NCBI GenBank assembly: GCA_019918135.1
Contig: WBZZ01001001.1
Coordinates: 93,501-157,500, forward strand
Direction: 5' to 3'
From: Paulinella micropora
Lineage: Eukaryota; Cercozoa; Imbricatea; Euglyphida; Paulinellidae
DNA length: 64,000 nt
The translations under genes and the position numbers were made by a program. The notes under the pieces are model-generated. The model saw only the letters and a program-made list of their open reading frames with translations. It searched no databases and was not told where the DNA came from. Positions within the stretch are counted from its first letter, which is position 1. Each line of letters starts with the position of its first letter. This document shows, in pieces, positions 24,191 to 36,150 of the stretch.

Positions 24191-24970
24191 TTCCGCCTGT
24201 TCGTGTGATCTCCATTCCTGTTTATGCGCTGCTCTCTGACCTCTACCCTCTCCCTCTCCCCCTCGACAAACGCAAATTCAGAGGTGACCTCAACCCCGGG
24301 ATCGTTGGTGTTGAGGTCAGAATTAGGATTAGTGTTGGTCGATAAGGGTGGTGGTGCGGTTATGGCTTTTTGCACACGAGATTCGGATATTGGCGCTGTT
24401 TGTTGCGGGACTTTAGCGTATTTGATGATTTCCGTGTCTAATATCTTATCTATAAACTTATAACACCATCGTCAAACAAGACATTATGCGCGGGAAATCA
24501 CGGTTGACGGGGGCAGAAGGGGCCGTTGCTGTCCCCCGCCGTAAATTAACCTAGCCCACTGCTCCCGAAAGCTCTTGCTGGGATTTCCACATACGTTCCG
24601 GACAATTTTTGCTTTTCATTGGGCTTACGCCCCCTCCTTGCTTTCTTTATCTCCCCCTGCTCATCGCTCAACTGGGCGACTTTGGGACTCGGAGGCTCCA
24701 AGGGGGGCGGGTTCGAGTCCACGAACACCGGTCCCTCTTCCGCTTCACTATCCTCGTCAGTTTGCGGAGCGAGCGACTCTTCGAGGGGTGATTCCTGAGT
24801 AAGGGTCGGAACGAGAGAGAGAGTTCCTACCAGAGGATTTCCTCCCCTTGCCGGAATGCCCCCGCCCGGGTCCTCCCCTGAAACGGTTTCTTGACTTTCT
24901 GGGGTCATTTGTTGCGATAGGGGAGAGGGGGGCTGTTTCCAATTAACAGAAAACATCGTCTCTTTCGAGA
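24191..24970 (-). pseudogene. Co-B linker between integrase and RT
   Basis: Low-complexity, Pro/Ser/Glu-rich on the minus strand (for example EDSEAEEGPVFVDSN), as in Co-A at 11680-12150. It is a variable spacer of the Copia polyprotein without a recognised domain. Confidence 0.55.
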
Positions 24971-25510
24971 GACTTAGATGCCCCCTCTTTCCCAATTTCC
25001 AAACGTCAAAAATAACATTGCGGACATTTCCGAATATTTTCCTTGCAACCGCATCATATACCCGATAATAGCCGTTGTTTCTTCGAGAAATAAAACTTTC
25101 CTCCCCCTCTCGCCTTTTGCTCTCTTTGCGTCCACCTTAATGTATGCCAAACACCCGATAGGTCGTAGGTGATGCAAAAGGGGCTTCCTCTTATGAATGA
25201 TTTCATAAGGGGATTTCCTTTGAAGGGGCCACGGGCAAGGGGTAGGAGGTTGCCAAAATAGGTCTGTGCTTACACATACGATGGAACACAGTGGCATGTA
25301 TGTTTCCATGATATTGAGGACGAATGACAGGACATAAAGCTTTACTATCTGACACTTTATCTCCTTTACTCTCAGCCCTCTCATCTTTCTCAGGATCTAT
25401 CTCAGTAGAGTATGCCCCACCATTATGCCCCCAACGAGCGAGACTCCCGAGCCCGACGATGATGACACGTCGGACTCGGGGGGACAAGCTTGACGCCCAA
25501 CCTCTCACCT
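24970..25510 (-). pseudogene. Co-B integrase, C-terminal part
   Basis: Minus strand: KSPYEIIHKRKPLLHHLRPIG, KRAKGERGRKVLFL and NVIFDVWKLG... These match the late part of Copia integrases (the P-Y-E-x-W/I...L..L...G.xxY/C region). The region to the right, 25510-25800, shows only traces. Confidence 0.75.
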
Positions 25511-25800
25511 TTCTCAGAAAACCAACCTACCTACCTATTACAACATATATTGTTTGTTGTCACCATGCATCTGTGGTTGGCGATGTGACGTGTCCGTGGG
25601 TTCATACCATTCGTTAGGATTGAGTGGTGGGGTGCCTGGGGAATCAAACACCGTCAAGTGGTTTGGGAGTGCTCTCCCTCTAGCCACAATCTGATCTTCC
25701 TCTATAAGAATGGGCTTTTTGAGCACTATCACTTGGTTGTTCTGATGTATGACGGCAAAACCCTTACGTACCCTTGCCGAAGTGGCAACTAACCCGTATT

Positions 25801-26420
25801 TTAGGTGTGGATTGTAAGTGGTATGTGCATCGAGGACACTTCCTCCCCATGAGCTCCCGACAGGTTCATTAGAACCTTTCCTTTGTACTCGGTTCTAATG
25901 CTCCCTTTCGCTATACGAAATTTCTGTGGGGCCCTCTTAAGACTGACAAACGTAGATCTATCTGGTAACTGTGTTTCGCTTGCACCACTATCGTCTACCC
26001 ACATTATAGTGTTATTGTCAGTTTTACGGTCAGGGTTGCTGTCCATCAACATGATAGAACATTCAGTGTGTGGGTTGTCCTGTGTTTGTTCTAGAGTGGC
26101 GGTGTCCATGTCTTGTGGGCTCTGGGGCTCATCTTCTTCTGGCGGTGTCACACCACCCAACACAGCCTCGAGATCCTCTACCTCTTTCACCATGTAAGGG
26201 AAGGATGAAACAATTCCCCGTGCAAATGGCTTATTGCGTTTAGTAGCGAGAGTAATAACGCAGTCATGCATAGCATAATATAGCTCTGTATAGAACTCGT
26301 CATACTCTCCCTCCTGGCTCGCAATCAACCCATCTCTCACAGTTCTGCTCTTAAGCCCCTGATTGAGAGCAGTGACTAACCTTTGTATTTCTTCAATGGG
26401 GGGGTAGTCCCCCACCACTT
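25801..26420 (-). pseudogene. Co-B protease region
   Basis: Minus strand: NNTIMWVDDSGASETQLPD at about 25960-26015, the D-S-G-A active-site turn of Copia proteases, followed by the KGSIRTEYKGKVLM strand region. Upstream it has a Glu/Gln-rich spacer. Confidence 0.85.
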
Positions 26421-26599
26421 AGCACCCGTTTTCCGTCCTTCGCCCAAACGTTATTACACTCAGCACTACCTGGCTCTCCTTCCGTGACCACAGAAGGTCC
26501 AAATAAAGGTGGTGAAGGTGTATTAGGTAACACAGTGGTAGGTTGCAAAGGCGTGATGTGAGTCAAAGTTGACACAGACAAGAGAGGTACAGACAATCC

Positions 26600-26724
26600 A
26601 GGGTCTCTCACACCAACTACTCCCTCTACTACTCCCCCTACTCCTCCCCCTACTCCCCCTACTCCTACTTCCCCCACCTCTCCCCCTACTTCTCCTACTC
26701 CCTATGTGTGTAGCAGTAGTAGTG

Positions 26725-26785
<61 letters not shown>

Positions 26786-26790
26786 AAATG
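26600..26790. repeat. (CTC/ACT) and (AGT)n low-complexity tract in Co-B
   Basis: CCTACT-type repeats at about 26608-26700 and pure (AGT)n at about 26708-26785, between gag and protease of Co-B. Poly-Ser, poly-Val and poly-Thr frames here are artefacts. Confidence 0.9.
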
Positions 26791-26968
26791 AGAAGAGCGG
26801 TAGTTATGATGCTGGGCTGAACAGGGGTAGCACTTTCTCTCCACAATGTGATATGTGTAAACAAAGTGGCAGGTTCATAGTACATAGCATCATGAGGAGG
26901 GAGCAATCCTAAGTTCAGTTTTTCTCTGTACTTGGTTAATATCTCCTCTCTCTTCCTCTCCTGACCAG

Positions 26969-27091
26969 GTGAAGTGAACAGAAGTCGTGGTCTATCAGTC
27001 TAGCTGCACACCTCCCACCTTGTACTCCCTTTCTTGCCGCCCCCAACTTCCATAAGCACCTAACCCCTGTATCCGGCACTGTTGCCTCACA
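26969..27091 (-). other. Cys/His motif in Co-B between gag and protease
   Basis: Minus strand: a cysteine pair 11 residues apart (QCEATVPDTGVRC), then a third and fourth C ending in FCSLH. The form C-x10-C ... C-x10-C-x2-H looks like a small zinc-binding module of the type seen in proteins with CxxxTxxGxxC...CxxH motifs. A module ending in C-x2-H is also present in Gy-1 at 42332-42452. Confidence 0.5.
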
Positions 27092-27589
27092 CTGTTTACT
27101 GTTCGTAACATGACAACTGTCTATACGTACTGGTCTACCGTGGAGGTTGAGGGGTGGGCCACCTACTTCTCGCAACGTGACAGGGTTGTACCCTTTCACG
27201 AGGATTTTTACGTAACCTACCCTTGTACGCCTGAGGGCCCAATTCCCTTCCAAAGGTATGATTTGGTTTAGGGGAGTTGGGTCGCCAGCCATATCAAGGG
27301 TAGTTGAAGGGGGGGGGGGGGGTCGTCTTCCTTCTTCCCTCTGTCTGTCTCTTCTCTTTCTCTCTCCATCATCATAATGGCCATGTGATGAATCCCCAAC
27401 TCACCATCCACTTCTGATTCTTCCTCAGACTCAGAAGGGGGTTGGTCAGTTGGGTATTCGTCTTCTTCTTCGTTTTCAGAGTGAGAGGATGAATCAGAAG
27501 AGTCAGAGGATTCAGCGTTTAGGCTTATCATCTTCTTTTTAATGAAATCTGATGCTTTCAGCTTTCGTCTTTCTCCTCTGCTGTCTTCT

Positions 27590-28740
27590 TTCTTCAGAGA
27601 ATCTTCTTCTTCTTCTTTGCTCCTTCTTCTTTTTTCTTCTTGTGTCTGTCTGTCTTCTCACGCTGACTGTCGTCTCTCTTCTCCTTTACATGCAACTTCT
27701 CAGAGACCCTAGTCCTCCTTCTTATGGGGCATCTGAAAGGACCGTGTCCGTCCTTGGGACAATCTTTGAGTTGACACCTCACGAGGCAGAAAGCTATTTT
27801 GTGGTCAGGAGATTGGCAGTTCCAGCAAATACTATCCTCTCCCTCGCCATAAGTTTGTGACAGCTTGCCCTTCTTCTTGCCCTGGGCTACTCCTGCTACT
27901 GTGTTGATAGTGATAGGGTCACTCTTAGAACTACTGGATCCATAGAGTTTACGCATTCTAGTCTCTGATACGTTGCTCTGAGCTAACTGTTCTACTACCT
28001 TGAGAAATTCTGACAGCTTATATCTTTGAGTAGGCAAAAGAAAACACCAGGTGTTGCGATAGTAGGCTTGATAAGGAGGTAGATGCTTTAATTTCTTCAT
28101 TATCATGCCTGTCTTCATCATTTCTGGTATCACTCCCATCGTCTTCTCCTGCGTCTTGATAGAGATGGTCAGCTAACCAGCTACTCACCTCACTAACCTT
28201 CTTGGGATACGAATGGTATAGTTTCTCCTGGTCCTCTTCAAACCTTACGAGGTCGAGACCTCCATAATGTTTTTTGAGGGCGAGGAAACACGCTACATCA
28301 TCTGTATCCCCCTGTCTCATGATGGTCATCACCTTTCTATCATGTGCGCATGATTGGAGTAGGAAAGCATAGAGCAACCTATTTAGTCTAGCTTCTTTCT
28401 CTCTCATGTAATGCTCATGATTTTTGGCTCCAAATTGTAGTGCAAATAGCGGCGAGGGTTTACTCCCCCCCGTCAACACTGGTACTTTGGATTTTTGGTC
28501 CGTAGGTATGGCAGTGACGGGGGCAGAAGCAGTTTTTGCACTCGTCGTTTCTTGACTCTCTCCTTTCTTTCCCTTATATTTATCTTCTAGCTTTACTACT
28601 GTCTCCTCTTCGTCCTCTCCGTCTTCCTCTTCCTTTTTGGGTGACATGAAAGGTGCATCAGTAGGAGATTCAGGTCGTTTGGGTAGTTGTATAGGTTTAG
28701 CTAAGGGGTGAGACTCAAAGCCCGGAATCATGGAAAGGAT
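27590..28740 (-). pseudogene. Co-B gag with CCHC knuckle
   Basis: Minus strand. A Copia-type gag core at about 28018-28730 (RLNRLLYAFLLQSC, DTDDVACFLALKKHYGG, WLADHL) and a classical zinc knuckle CWNCQSPDHKIAFC (C-x2-C-x4-H-x4-C) at about 27788-27830, with Lys-rich tail after it. Packages element RNA. Fossil; broken in a few places. Confidence 0.85.
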
Positions 28741-29206
28741 TTCTGGGTGTGTAACACCTATAACTGATGTAAAGGTGTATTCAAACAGCTCTCATTCTTT
28801 TCCATGATCAAACTTTGGAGGGTCTTGCCTCATCTTTACCAGATCAGAACCTTGATACGCCATATTGTTCGGGTGTACCAAGGGCGGAAGGTAGGAGGGA
28901 GGCTCGACTACCAATGTTGCTTTCTCTATGGGTAGAGAAGCGAGATGAAGTTAGGAAATAATTAGTTATTGACGTTATGCTAGCAACTAGGTGGCAGCCT
29001 TCCGCACAGTCCGCCTAGTGTGACTGGTGGTAGCCTTCCGCACACACACCAGACTGGTGGTAGCCTTCCGCACACACACCAGATTCAAATATTTGGTGAC
29101 GGCCTTCCGCAGGTACACCAGTTCGTATCTTCGGTGGCAGCCTTCCGCACGCCCCGATAGTACGCAATAAGTGAATAAAGTCTACTAGACCTAACGTTCA
29201 CGCTAC
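28741..29206 (-). other. Co-B leader with five short tandem repeats
   Basis: No gene. Five copies of a GGTGGYAGCCTTCCGCA motif at 28990-29150 with spacing of about 30-40 bp, most followed by CACACACACCAG. The copy at 29085-29101 reads GGTGACGGCCTTCCGCA and is found exactly again in Gy-1 at 35050-35066. Confidence 0.75.
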
Positions 29207-29220
29207 AAGGCTCTATAACC
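29207..29220 (-). other. Co-B primer binding site
   Basis: Directly after the LTR end the minus strand reads GGTTATAGAGCC, close to the usual Copia primer site TGGTATCAGAGC, complementary to initiator tRNA-Met in many elements. Confidence 0.6.
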
Positions 29221-29407
29221 TGTGATACTAACTTAATAATCTGCCGTATACTAGCTGTGTCCTACAGTAGAAACTTTATTGAGAAAGGGCGCCAAGGGAA
29301 CAGCCCGATTACATACTAGGCCGGACATAAGTAATGGCTCTAACGACACACATTACCTATGCCGGACCATACTGACTATCCGGTTAATTATATTAATAGG
29401 TCTAACA
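29221..29407 (-). repeat. Co-B 5' LTR (intact reference copy)
   Basis: 187 bp, minus strand, ends TGTTAGACC... and ...TATCACA, with a CAATAAAG polyadenylation-like box. It matches both halves of the 3' LTR and shows the empty site of TIR-1. Confidence 0.95.
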
Positions 29408-29663
29408 GGTATTACGTTCGTATCCTAAGAAGACTTTCTTTCCCCTTTCGCCTTTCCCTCTCCGGGCCTTAACTTTCATCACAGCAGCACATCCAGTGGG
29501 ACGAAGGTGATGTAAACAAGGTTTCCGAAGGTGAATGACTTCGTAGCGGGGGGACTTACCGTTAAAGGGTCCTTGGGCAATCGGAAGAAGGTTGTTGATG
29601 TAAGTGGCGTCCTTCCCATCTCCGTCCAACTAACCACGTACTGCCGAGTACTGAATAGCTTTC
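29408..29663 (-). mobile_element. Co-A, right piece (integrase part)
   Basis: Minus strand: KDATYINNLLPIAQGPFNG, HHLRPTGC and KGERGKKVFLGYERN, the same part of Copia integrase as seen in Co-B at 25100-25250. It starts with the duplicated GGTAT and belongs to Co-A on the other side of Co-B. It stops at Gy-1; no further Copia sequence is seen beyond Gy-1 at 55406, so the rest of Co-A was lost before or at that insertion. Confidence 0.8.
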
Positions 29664-29668
29664 AGAAT

Positions 29669-30049
29669 TGTAGGCGCAGATAGGTAAATATGCGACCTTT
29701 TCTTATACCCCTATACACAGTGATGTATAGAAGAGCTATATCTCTTTAAGATGTAGTTATATCCGTTTTTATTTATATACTTTTGAGCCGGTTGAAAACG
29801 ATAATATTACGATTCATAACCGGTACTACTTTTTTAAGCCGTATAATATTATCGTTAGGGGTGACATTGGGAAATGCATCTCTTTTTCCTTTTTGTTGCT
29901 TGGCTCTGACAGTCTCCTACATTTTCCGCCATACTGGTTTCCTCTCCTGCAAGAGAAGGAAGATTAGGTTATTTTCAGAGTGCTGTGGAATTGGATGGAT
30001 TAATACCCCGGCTTGCAATAAGTAATATCTTTTGATTATAACCGACAAA
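29669..30049 (+). repeat. Gy-1 5' LTR
   Basis: About 381 bp, starting TGTAGGCGCAG and ending ...ACCGACAAA. The end was set by the AGAAT duplication at the far side; the usual TG...CA rule would put it three bases earlier. It holds a perfect inverted repeat AACGATAATATTA (29797-29809) and TAATATTATCGTT (29844-29856). Confidence 0.88.
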
Positions 30050-30051
30050 AG

Positions 30052-31430
30052 TGGAGTCCCAGCCTAGATTTTTAATATCCTCCAAATTTCATTTCAGCAA
30101 TTTGAAAAAAGCCACTCCCCTAAGCAAAGAAAGAAGGAAAGGTAGCGGAGGAGTGTAGGAAAGGAGTTGGGGAGGTGTTAGAAGCTTGCAGTGCACAGAA
30201 ACAACAGTGAAATCTTGCACAGAGGCCCACAAAGCGGCACGGCAAGACACTCGTTGTGTGTACGATTTTGACACCTCAAGAAATTTCTCAAGCAGTGTGT
30301 TTGGAGTGTGTAGGGGGCATAGAAAGTGTACTCAGTGGGGCAGAAACATTAGGGTGTTCACTAGTTTGATTGTCGACACATTGACGAGTCAGAGGAGTGC
30401 TTAACAGGCACATACAAGGAAAGGCAAAACACCCTCCTATCAGTTCTGTCAACATTCCTACACTTATACCTACACATACTCCTCACGAGGAGAATAACCA
30501 ACAATTTCACACTCTAACTCTAGTTTGTACTGCCACAAACACGTAGCACACATAAACGTTGCTGACACGTCGATACGTGCAAAGAGGCAGAAGAAAAACA
30601 AACAAACGACACACATACAGAAACCTATCCCTTTGGCATAAAACCTGTTTATACAAACAACACCCATCCCACACCAAAGAAGGTAGCCATCTCTCAAAGG
30701 GGTGGTAGGCCAGTCTATGAAGACATAGGCCGGGGGAATTGAGTGTAAATTGAAGACAGGGAGGCTAGAAAGGGGTGTGTTTTGAGAACGATTTTTGTTT
30801 TCGTTTGCAAACAACGAAACACACACCCCACATCACACTCAAACACTCCAAACGTGTTGTGTGGTGTCATATAGGTCAGCAAGGACAAGAACTCGGATAC
30901 CGAGTGGCTTCCAAGACAATCGTCAACAAGTGTGTGAAGAGTCTACAGCACTCGGTACATACACACACAAGACATACACGACAACGCTCACAACCCCACC
31001 TACCACAATCAGAAAGGACAAACGAAGGTTGTTCTTTGAGTTGGAAAAGACTCCTTCTTGAAAAAGGAAAAGAATAAGGTGATCCATTGGGCAGAGCCCA
31101 GAAGGAATAATTGAAAACCTTTTTGTACTTTTTCTGTTGTGTCATCAGAAAGGTGGTTACAAAGTTGCAGGAAATTTGTTGTGTACTGCCAGGGTGCACA
31201 CCTACGCATCGTTTGGCTTGGCAGAAGGAGCAGCAAGGCTTCCCCCGACAGAGGGGGAGGGTGAGTCCACCAATTCTTTGACTGTTATCTGTTGATTGTT
31301 GTGTCGGGTGTGAGTTGGTTGTTGTGTTGTATAACATCGTGCTTGACACAAGCATTGACGACACGGTGAACGGAATACACGACAACAGAAACAAATACAA
31401 CAGCACACTCACACACACGAGAACATACGA
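30052..31430 (+). other. Gy-1 primer binding site and leader
   Basis: Primer site TGGAGTCCCAGCC at 30052-30064, two bases after the LTR. The leader of about 1.4 kb has no convincing gene; it is rich in CACACA and ACAACA stretches, like the leaders of Gy-L and Gy-2. Confidence 0.65.
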
Positions 31431-31439
31431 CTCGTCTCA

Positions 31440-34400
31440 ACCCCTCAGGGGCACAATGAAAATTGCGTGGATAGGCTCTACAACGAGATCATCCACCGCA
31501 ATAAAACTAGACATGTCTGAGGACGCAGACGGGAACGACATGCCCGCCACAGGCGGCGGTTTTACCACTCCTGCAAGGGGAGGAAGCAGAGCACAGGAGG
31601 AACCTGTCCCTCGCTCCGCATGGAGAGGGCCCGACAATGGGCTGGTAATTCCGGCTCGGGCTATTCAAACGAAGGTAGTGCTTGACCGATACCGAGGCCC
31701 AGCAGAGGGGTGGCCAAGCAACCCTGTAGATGACAAGGAACAGGGGACAAACCTAAACGACAACTCAGTGCATCTTTCCCGAACAATATGTACGAGGATG
31801 CGGCTTGGTACAGGTGTATGTTCAAGGAGCCCTCGATACAAGGGGCTATTGGACTAATGCATCAGTTCAATCCGAGACTTACTGCAAATGGTACCAGTAC
31901 CATACACCATGTTATGGACCTCTACAGGGTTCTAGCAACCGTGCGTGACTCCTTATTAGACGAGGCGTGGCAGATCAACCACCAAAGATATCAAGCTTTG
32001 CTGAATACCTTATTCGTCGAGAAAAAGGATCTGCAACCCTGTCTCACTTTCCCGTTCACACAGGACCCAGATAAGGAGCTAGCTATAGACACAAAGTGGC
32101 CCAACTCGGCAGGGTTGCTGGTTTTTATCTCGGAGATACAAGCTTGGAATACCGTATCGGCACGAAACCTAAGTGCTGCGGTTGCACTTTGGAACATCAC
32201 CCTCACAGAGCACAAGAGCTGGAAACGAGCACAAGAGCTGGAAACGACAGCTTCTCCCCTCAGAGGACGATTCAATAGCAGCTGCCCAAGCCCGGGACAC
32301 CCTTAACGAGCTGCTCGATACTATCGAACATCATCAGTGGACCTGGGTGAGTAGGATGGCAACGAAGTTTAAATACTTCAAGGCCAACATGGTGTTTGAG
32401 AAGTTTGTCAGAAGTGGAAAAGCGGTGGAAAGGAAAGTCGCTCCCCATCCGGCGGTCAAGCTCTATTGGTGCAATTTCCTCGCCATGTGCGAGTTGGTAG
32501 CACAGACCATCAGTGATATCCTCCGAATTCGCCTAGCGAACGAGGTTCATGTCACATATGGCAACGATGGCAGAGCAACTATCGTCCCAGAGGGAACGAC
32601 ATTCGTTTTCTTCCAGGAAGGTAATTGTCCCGCCTCCGGGAAACAACGGGGGTGGCGGGCATAACCGACCTCCAAACACCACTGAACAACAAAAGACTGC
32701 GAATGACAAGTTGGTCGAACGAGCTCTGACTCGGCTCGACAAGGCCACAACTTTCGACTATGGCAAGTACAACCCGCAAGTTAATATCGATTATGGCGAG
32801 GGTATTTTGCTTTTGTTGGGCTATACGTGTCTGGACAGCACGATTGGGCAGTTCAGCCTAACTGCTGCCGACACTAAACAGATATTAGCCAACAAAGCCA
32901 GTCGGTGGGCTTCCCAAGACTTGCTAACCCATAAGTGGCCCCAATGGGACGAAGAAGCGGGTCGATTGATCCAAGGGGGACACTTGAAGCCTCCCATGCG
33001 ACCTCATCACCTGCTTGAACAATTTGTCAAGGGACCAAATTGGGGTTTCATGTACGACCCTGTCATAGTCGCGGACCTTGTGTCGGCAATGGCACAACGT
33101 ATGTGGGAGGCCGATGTTCCCCACAACGAAATCGTGGATCTTCCACAAAAGTTGATCACGCCCCTTGTTCGAGCCGATTTGGCGATGTAACTAGTGGCAG
33201 TCCTCAAGGGCATCGCTAGAGCAACAACAACCAAAGGTCGAACATCAGGGGAGAGATACATTCGAAACGTCTTGTCGCAGGCACAAGATGCCGATGACCG
33301 AGCTTTCTCGCTTCAGAGCTTTCGCGTTGATCGGTTGGTCGAGGTATCCGCGTGGGATGCAAATTTTGTGAAGAAGATCTTCGGCCCTAAATCTGACAAG
33401 GACGAACGTATGCGGAGAGCAAACATCCTGCTGCAAGCCATGCAGGCTGTAGGATTGTCGTTGCCGGATCATCAGGCCAAGGCGAACAAACCACAGTTCG
33501 ACATACTGTCCTTCGTCACATCCACCTCATGGGGAGACCACTCTTATACGGGTCCAGCTCCTATCAGAGATCCCCCTCGAGCTCACCTAACCCATACTGG
33601 TCATCGTTGTCGAGCTCATCGAGCTCCTCGAACCCGTATTGGGGCCAGGGGCCGCGACATTCTCCAAACCCATACACATCTACATCTTCTCCAGCGGGGG
33701 TAGCCCTAACCCATATGCCCAACAATCTTCTTCGGGATTTCATTCTCCACCACCGGTGGGCTTGACATCGCCACCTCATACATACCAAGCACCACAATTT
33801 ACCATGCCCATCTACTCACCACCGCCCTTACCACCCCCCATGTTACCTCCAGCACCACCGCCGGTTAGCCAGACACAAGGGGCCCCGCACTCATGTCAGC
33901 CGGCGACAAAGAAAAAGAAAACATGTACAATCGCACGGCAAACCAATCAACCTCTCAGCTCATTAGGCATCGATCCTGGTCCGGCTAATTGCCCGTACGG
34001 GATACAGAGGTTAGAAGACCTTGGCAACCCGCCAACGGTCAAGTCTAATACTTTGTGTGATTACTTCCATCATGCCCTGGCTTTTAAGTGCTTACCAGAA
34101 CGTCGATTTTGGGTATGGCCCTGCCTCATGGGAAAGTCGTGTGAGCGATGGCACACAATCCCGGGCACCCCACAGCACCCAATAGCGATGAAGCGGTATA
34201 TACGCCGATACAAGGCGGGAGAGTCGAAGGTCAAAAGGCTGGAAGATGGCGATTGGGTGCCCTGCCCGAAACAGCAGGCACACATGAACTTCCCATTCCC
34301 GGACGTTGACGAACACGGACGGGTCTCTTTGATGCCAAACGGGTACGTGGCGGGTTGGTGCGCCGCCTTCGATGCGGAAGCCGAAATGCTCAAGAGCCAA

Positions 34401-34600
34401 TTCCCGGCGGCGGACAAGTTCCCGGCATACATGCCCGGGCAGGAGTCACTCCTGAGCCAGATGGGTAAGCCCACAGCACGCAAACGCAAACGCAAACGCA
34501 AGCAGCACGCCACGTGTTGTGCAGGCCAAGGCCAGCCAGCAGGACACAAGTCCTACAAGAAGCGCAAACTCAAGTCCTAGACAGTCAACGGAAAGGACAC
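31440..34600 (+). pseudogene. Gy-1 gag region with CCCH finger
   Basis: Frames from about 31440 to 34580 encode the structural part. A finger with CLPERRFWVWPCLMGKSCERWH (C-x10-C-x5-C-x3-H) lies at 34089-34153, and a Pro-rich stretch (SPPPLPPPMLPPAPPP) before it at about 33810-33870. After the finger the protein becomes Lys/Arg-rich (ARKRKRKRK). The finger is the CCCH type and not the usual CCHC knuckle. Several breaks. Confidence 0.65.
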
Positions 34601-34737
34601 ACCCCGGGGCACGTAAGCGGGTGCGTTTTGCACACCCATTGGAAACGATAGCCACCGCAGAGGGTGCTGGACTAGTTGTCGGAACAGGCGCGGTAGTAAC
34701 AGAAACACTAGTAAATAGCTATAGGGTGATGGTAACG

Positions 34738-34909
34738 GAGGCCACACCAACGCCAGGTCAGGTGACACAAGCCAATATCGAGTCGCCGACGGCTAGGGTT
34801 GCTGTGTCCCCCACCAGTAGTAGATAAGACAATTAGAATGGAGGCTACACCAACGCCAGGTCAGGTGACACAAGCCGATATCGAGTCACCGACGGCTAGG
34901 GTTGCTGTG
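34738..34909 (+). repeat. Direct repeat in Gy-1
   Basis: Two 69-bp copies, 34738-34806 and 34841-34909, with three or four differences, both holding CACCAACGCCAGGTCAGGTG. They lie in the spacer between gag and the domain before RT. Confidence 0.85.
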
Positions 34910-35449
34910 CTCCCTTCTACACCACAAGTAGATAGTATTACGGGGGTCGTAGACCCCTCGATCACAGTCAATAGTACTGCTATGGCAGGGGTGAGCGAAG
35001 AGATAACAGAGGGGCACAACAGTAGTCGTGGTCATACACCTTCACCTGAGGTGACGGCCTTCCGCAACAATGTACAGGCGGACCCTCACCCATCTCTACC
35101 CGAAGACGATGTCGCACAGGCGGCTAGTGAGGATGATGGTAAAATGGACGGGCTAAGTTGCCGTGTCCGCACAGCGGGCACCTGCGTAAGCAAGGCAGGT
35201 TCCATCCCAGTCGCCTCACTACAGAAAACAGCCCTTTTTGAGAACAAGGTGATTAACATTAGTTATAAAGCCAGGGCAAAACAACAAATAGCACCTCAAC
35301 GGTCTTTGCTCGGTCGTGATGTTCGACTAGCCCCGGGAACGGTGGCCGGTTCCGATATTAATCACCCGAATATACCGCATATTGACCACGCCTTCCCCCC
35401 ACATAAGGGTCAAATCGAGCCTGGTTTTCCATGCATCTAAACGCCTCAT

Positions 35450-36150
35450 AGAGGACGATAATGTGATGGAAAAGTTAAAACTATGGTACCAGGGATCGGA
35501 GCCCATACAGCCCGAGAACCTGTCGAAGGTGCCGAAACTCCTGGCTGACAAGTTGGATCGGGGTGAAGACATCACCATTATACTCCCGATACACTCCACC
35601 GTGATGTGGTGGAGGGATGGATTGGATAGGGTGATCGATGACCCAATACCGATACCCAGTCGACAGGCTAAACCACTCATGGCATTCCGATTAGGATCAA
35701 GGCTAGATGGTCTGGTATACAGAACCAAACTACTGACCCGAAAGGTGGATGACATGCGGGAGATTGCCTTTCAGATCTTTCCGGGGTTCTTTCACATGTC
35801 GGCAGCGAAACAATACGCCGATATGTTAGTAGAACTTCAGGAATTCGCAACATGGGACAACCAGTCCACCACGCGATACCCAGGTAGGGACACGAAGGAT
35901 GAGGTTGAGGATCCGGACTCCATCTTAGAGTACCCGGATTACCCGAGAGACCAGAAACCGGTCGAAGAGATCATCGACGAAGTCGTGGCGCGGCAGTCAG
36001 AGTCACCAGACTTTGTTCGGGATCTCAAAGCGCAATTTCTGAAGAATAAGACACTTTTCGGACCCCTTGTAGCCGGCGGCGTGACGCACACTGCTGCTAG
36101 GATAGAGCGACAAGTGGGACAGACGATGCCTCGTCTCCGCGGATCGCGCC
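35450..36150 (+). pseudogene. Gy-1 domain between protease and RT (unknown, conserved)
   Basis: Reads PIPIPSRQAKPLMAFRLGSR, VYRTKLLTRKVDDMREIAFQ and GFFHMSAAKQYADMLVELQE, aligned by eye with Gy-2 (PIPVPSRKQQLVVACRMGTR ... KAPLQYARLIDMLVEL) and Gy-L. A protease active site for Gy-1 is not clearly visible upstream of it. Confidence 0.6.

Noticed and set aside
28990-29150. CRISPR-like repeat with spacers
   Set aside because: Short 17-base motif with similar, partly repeated spacers in a Copia leader; no associated genes and a eukaryotic context.
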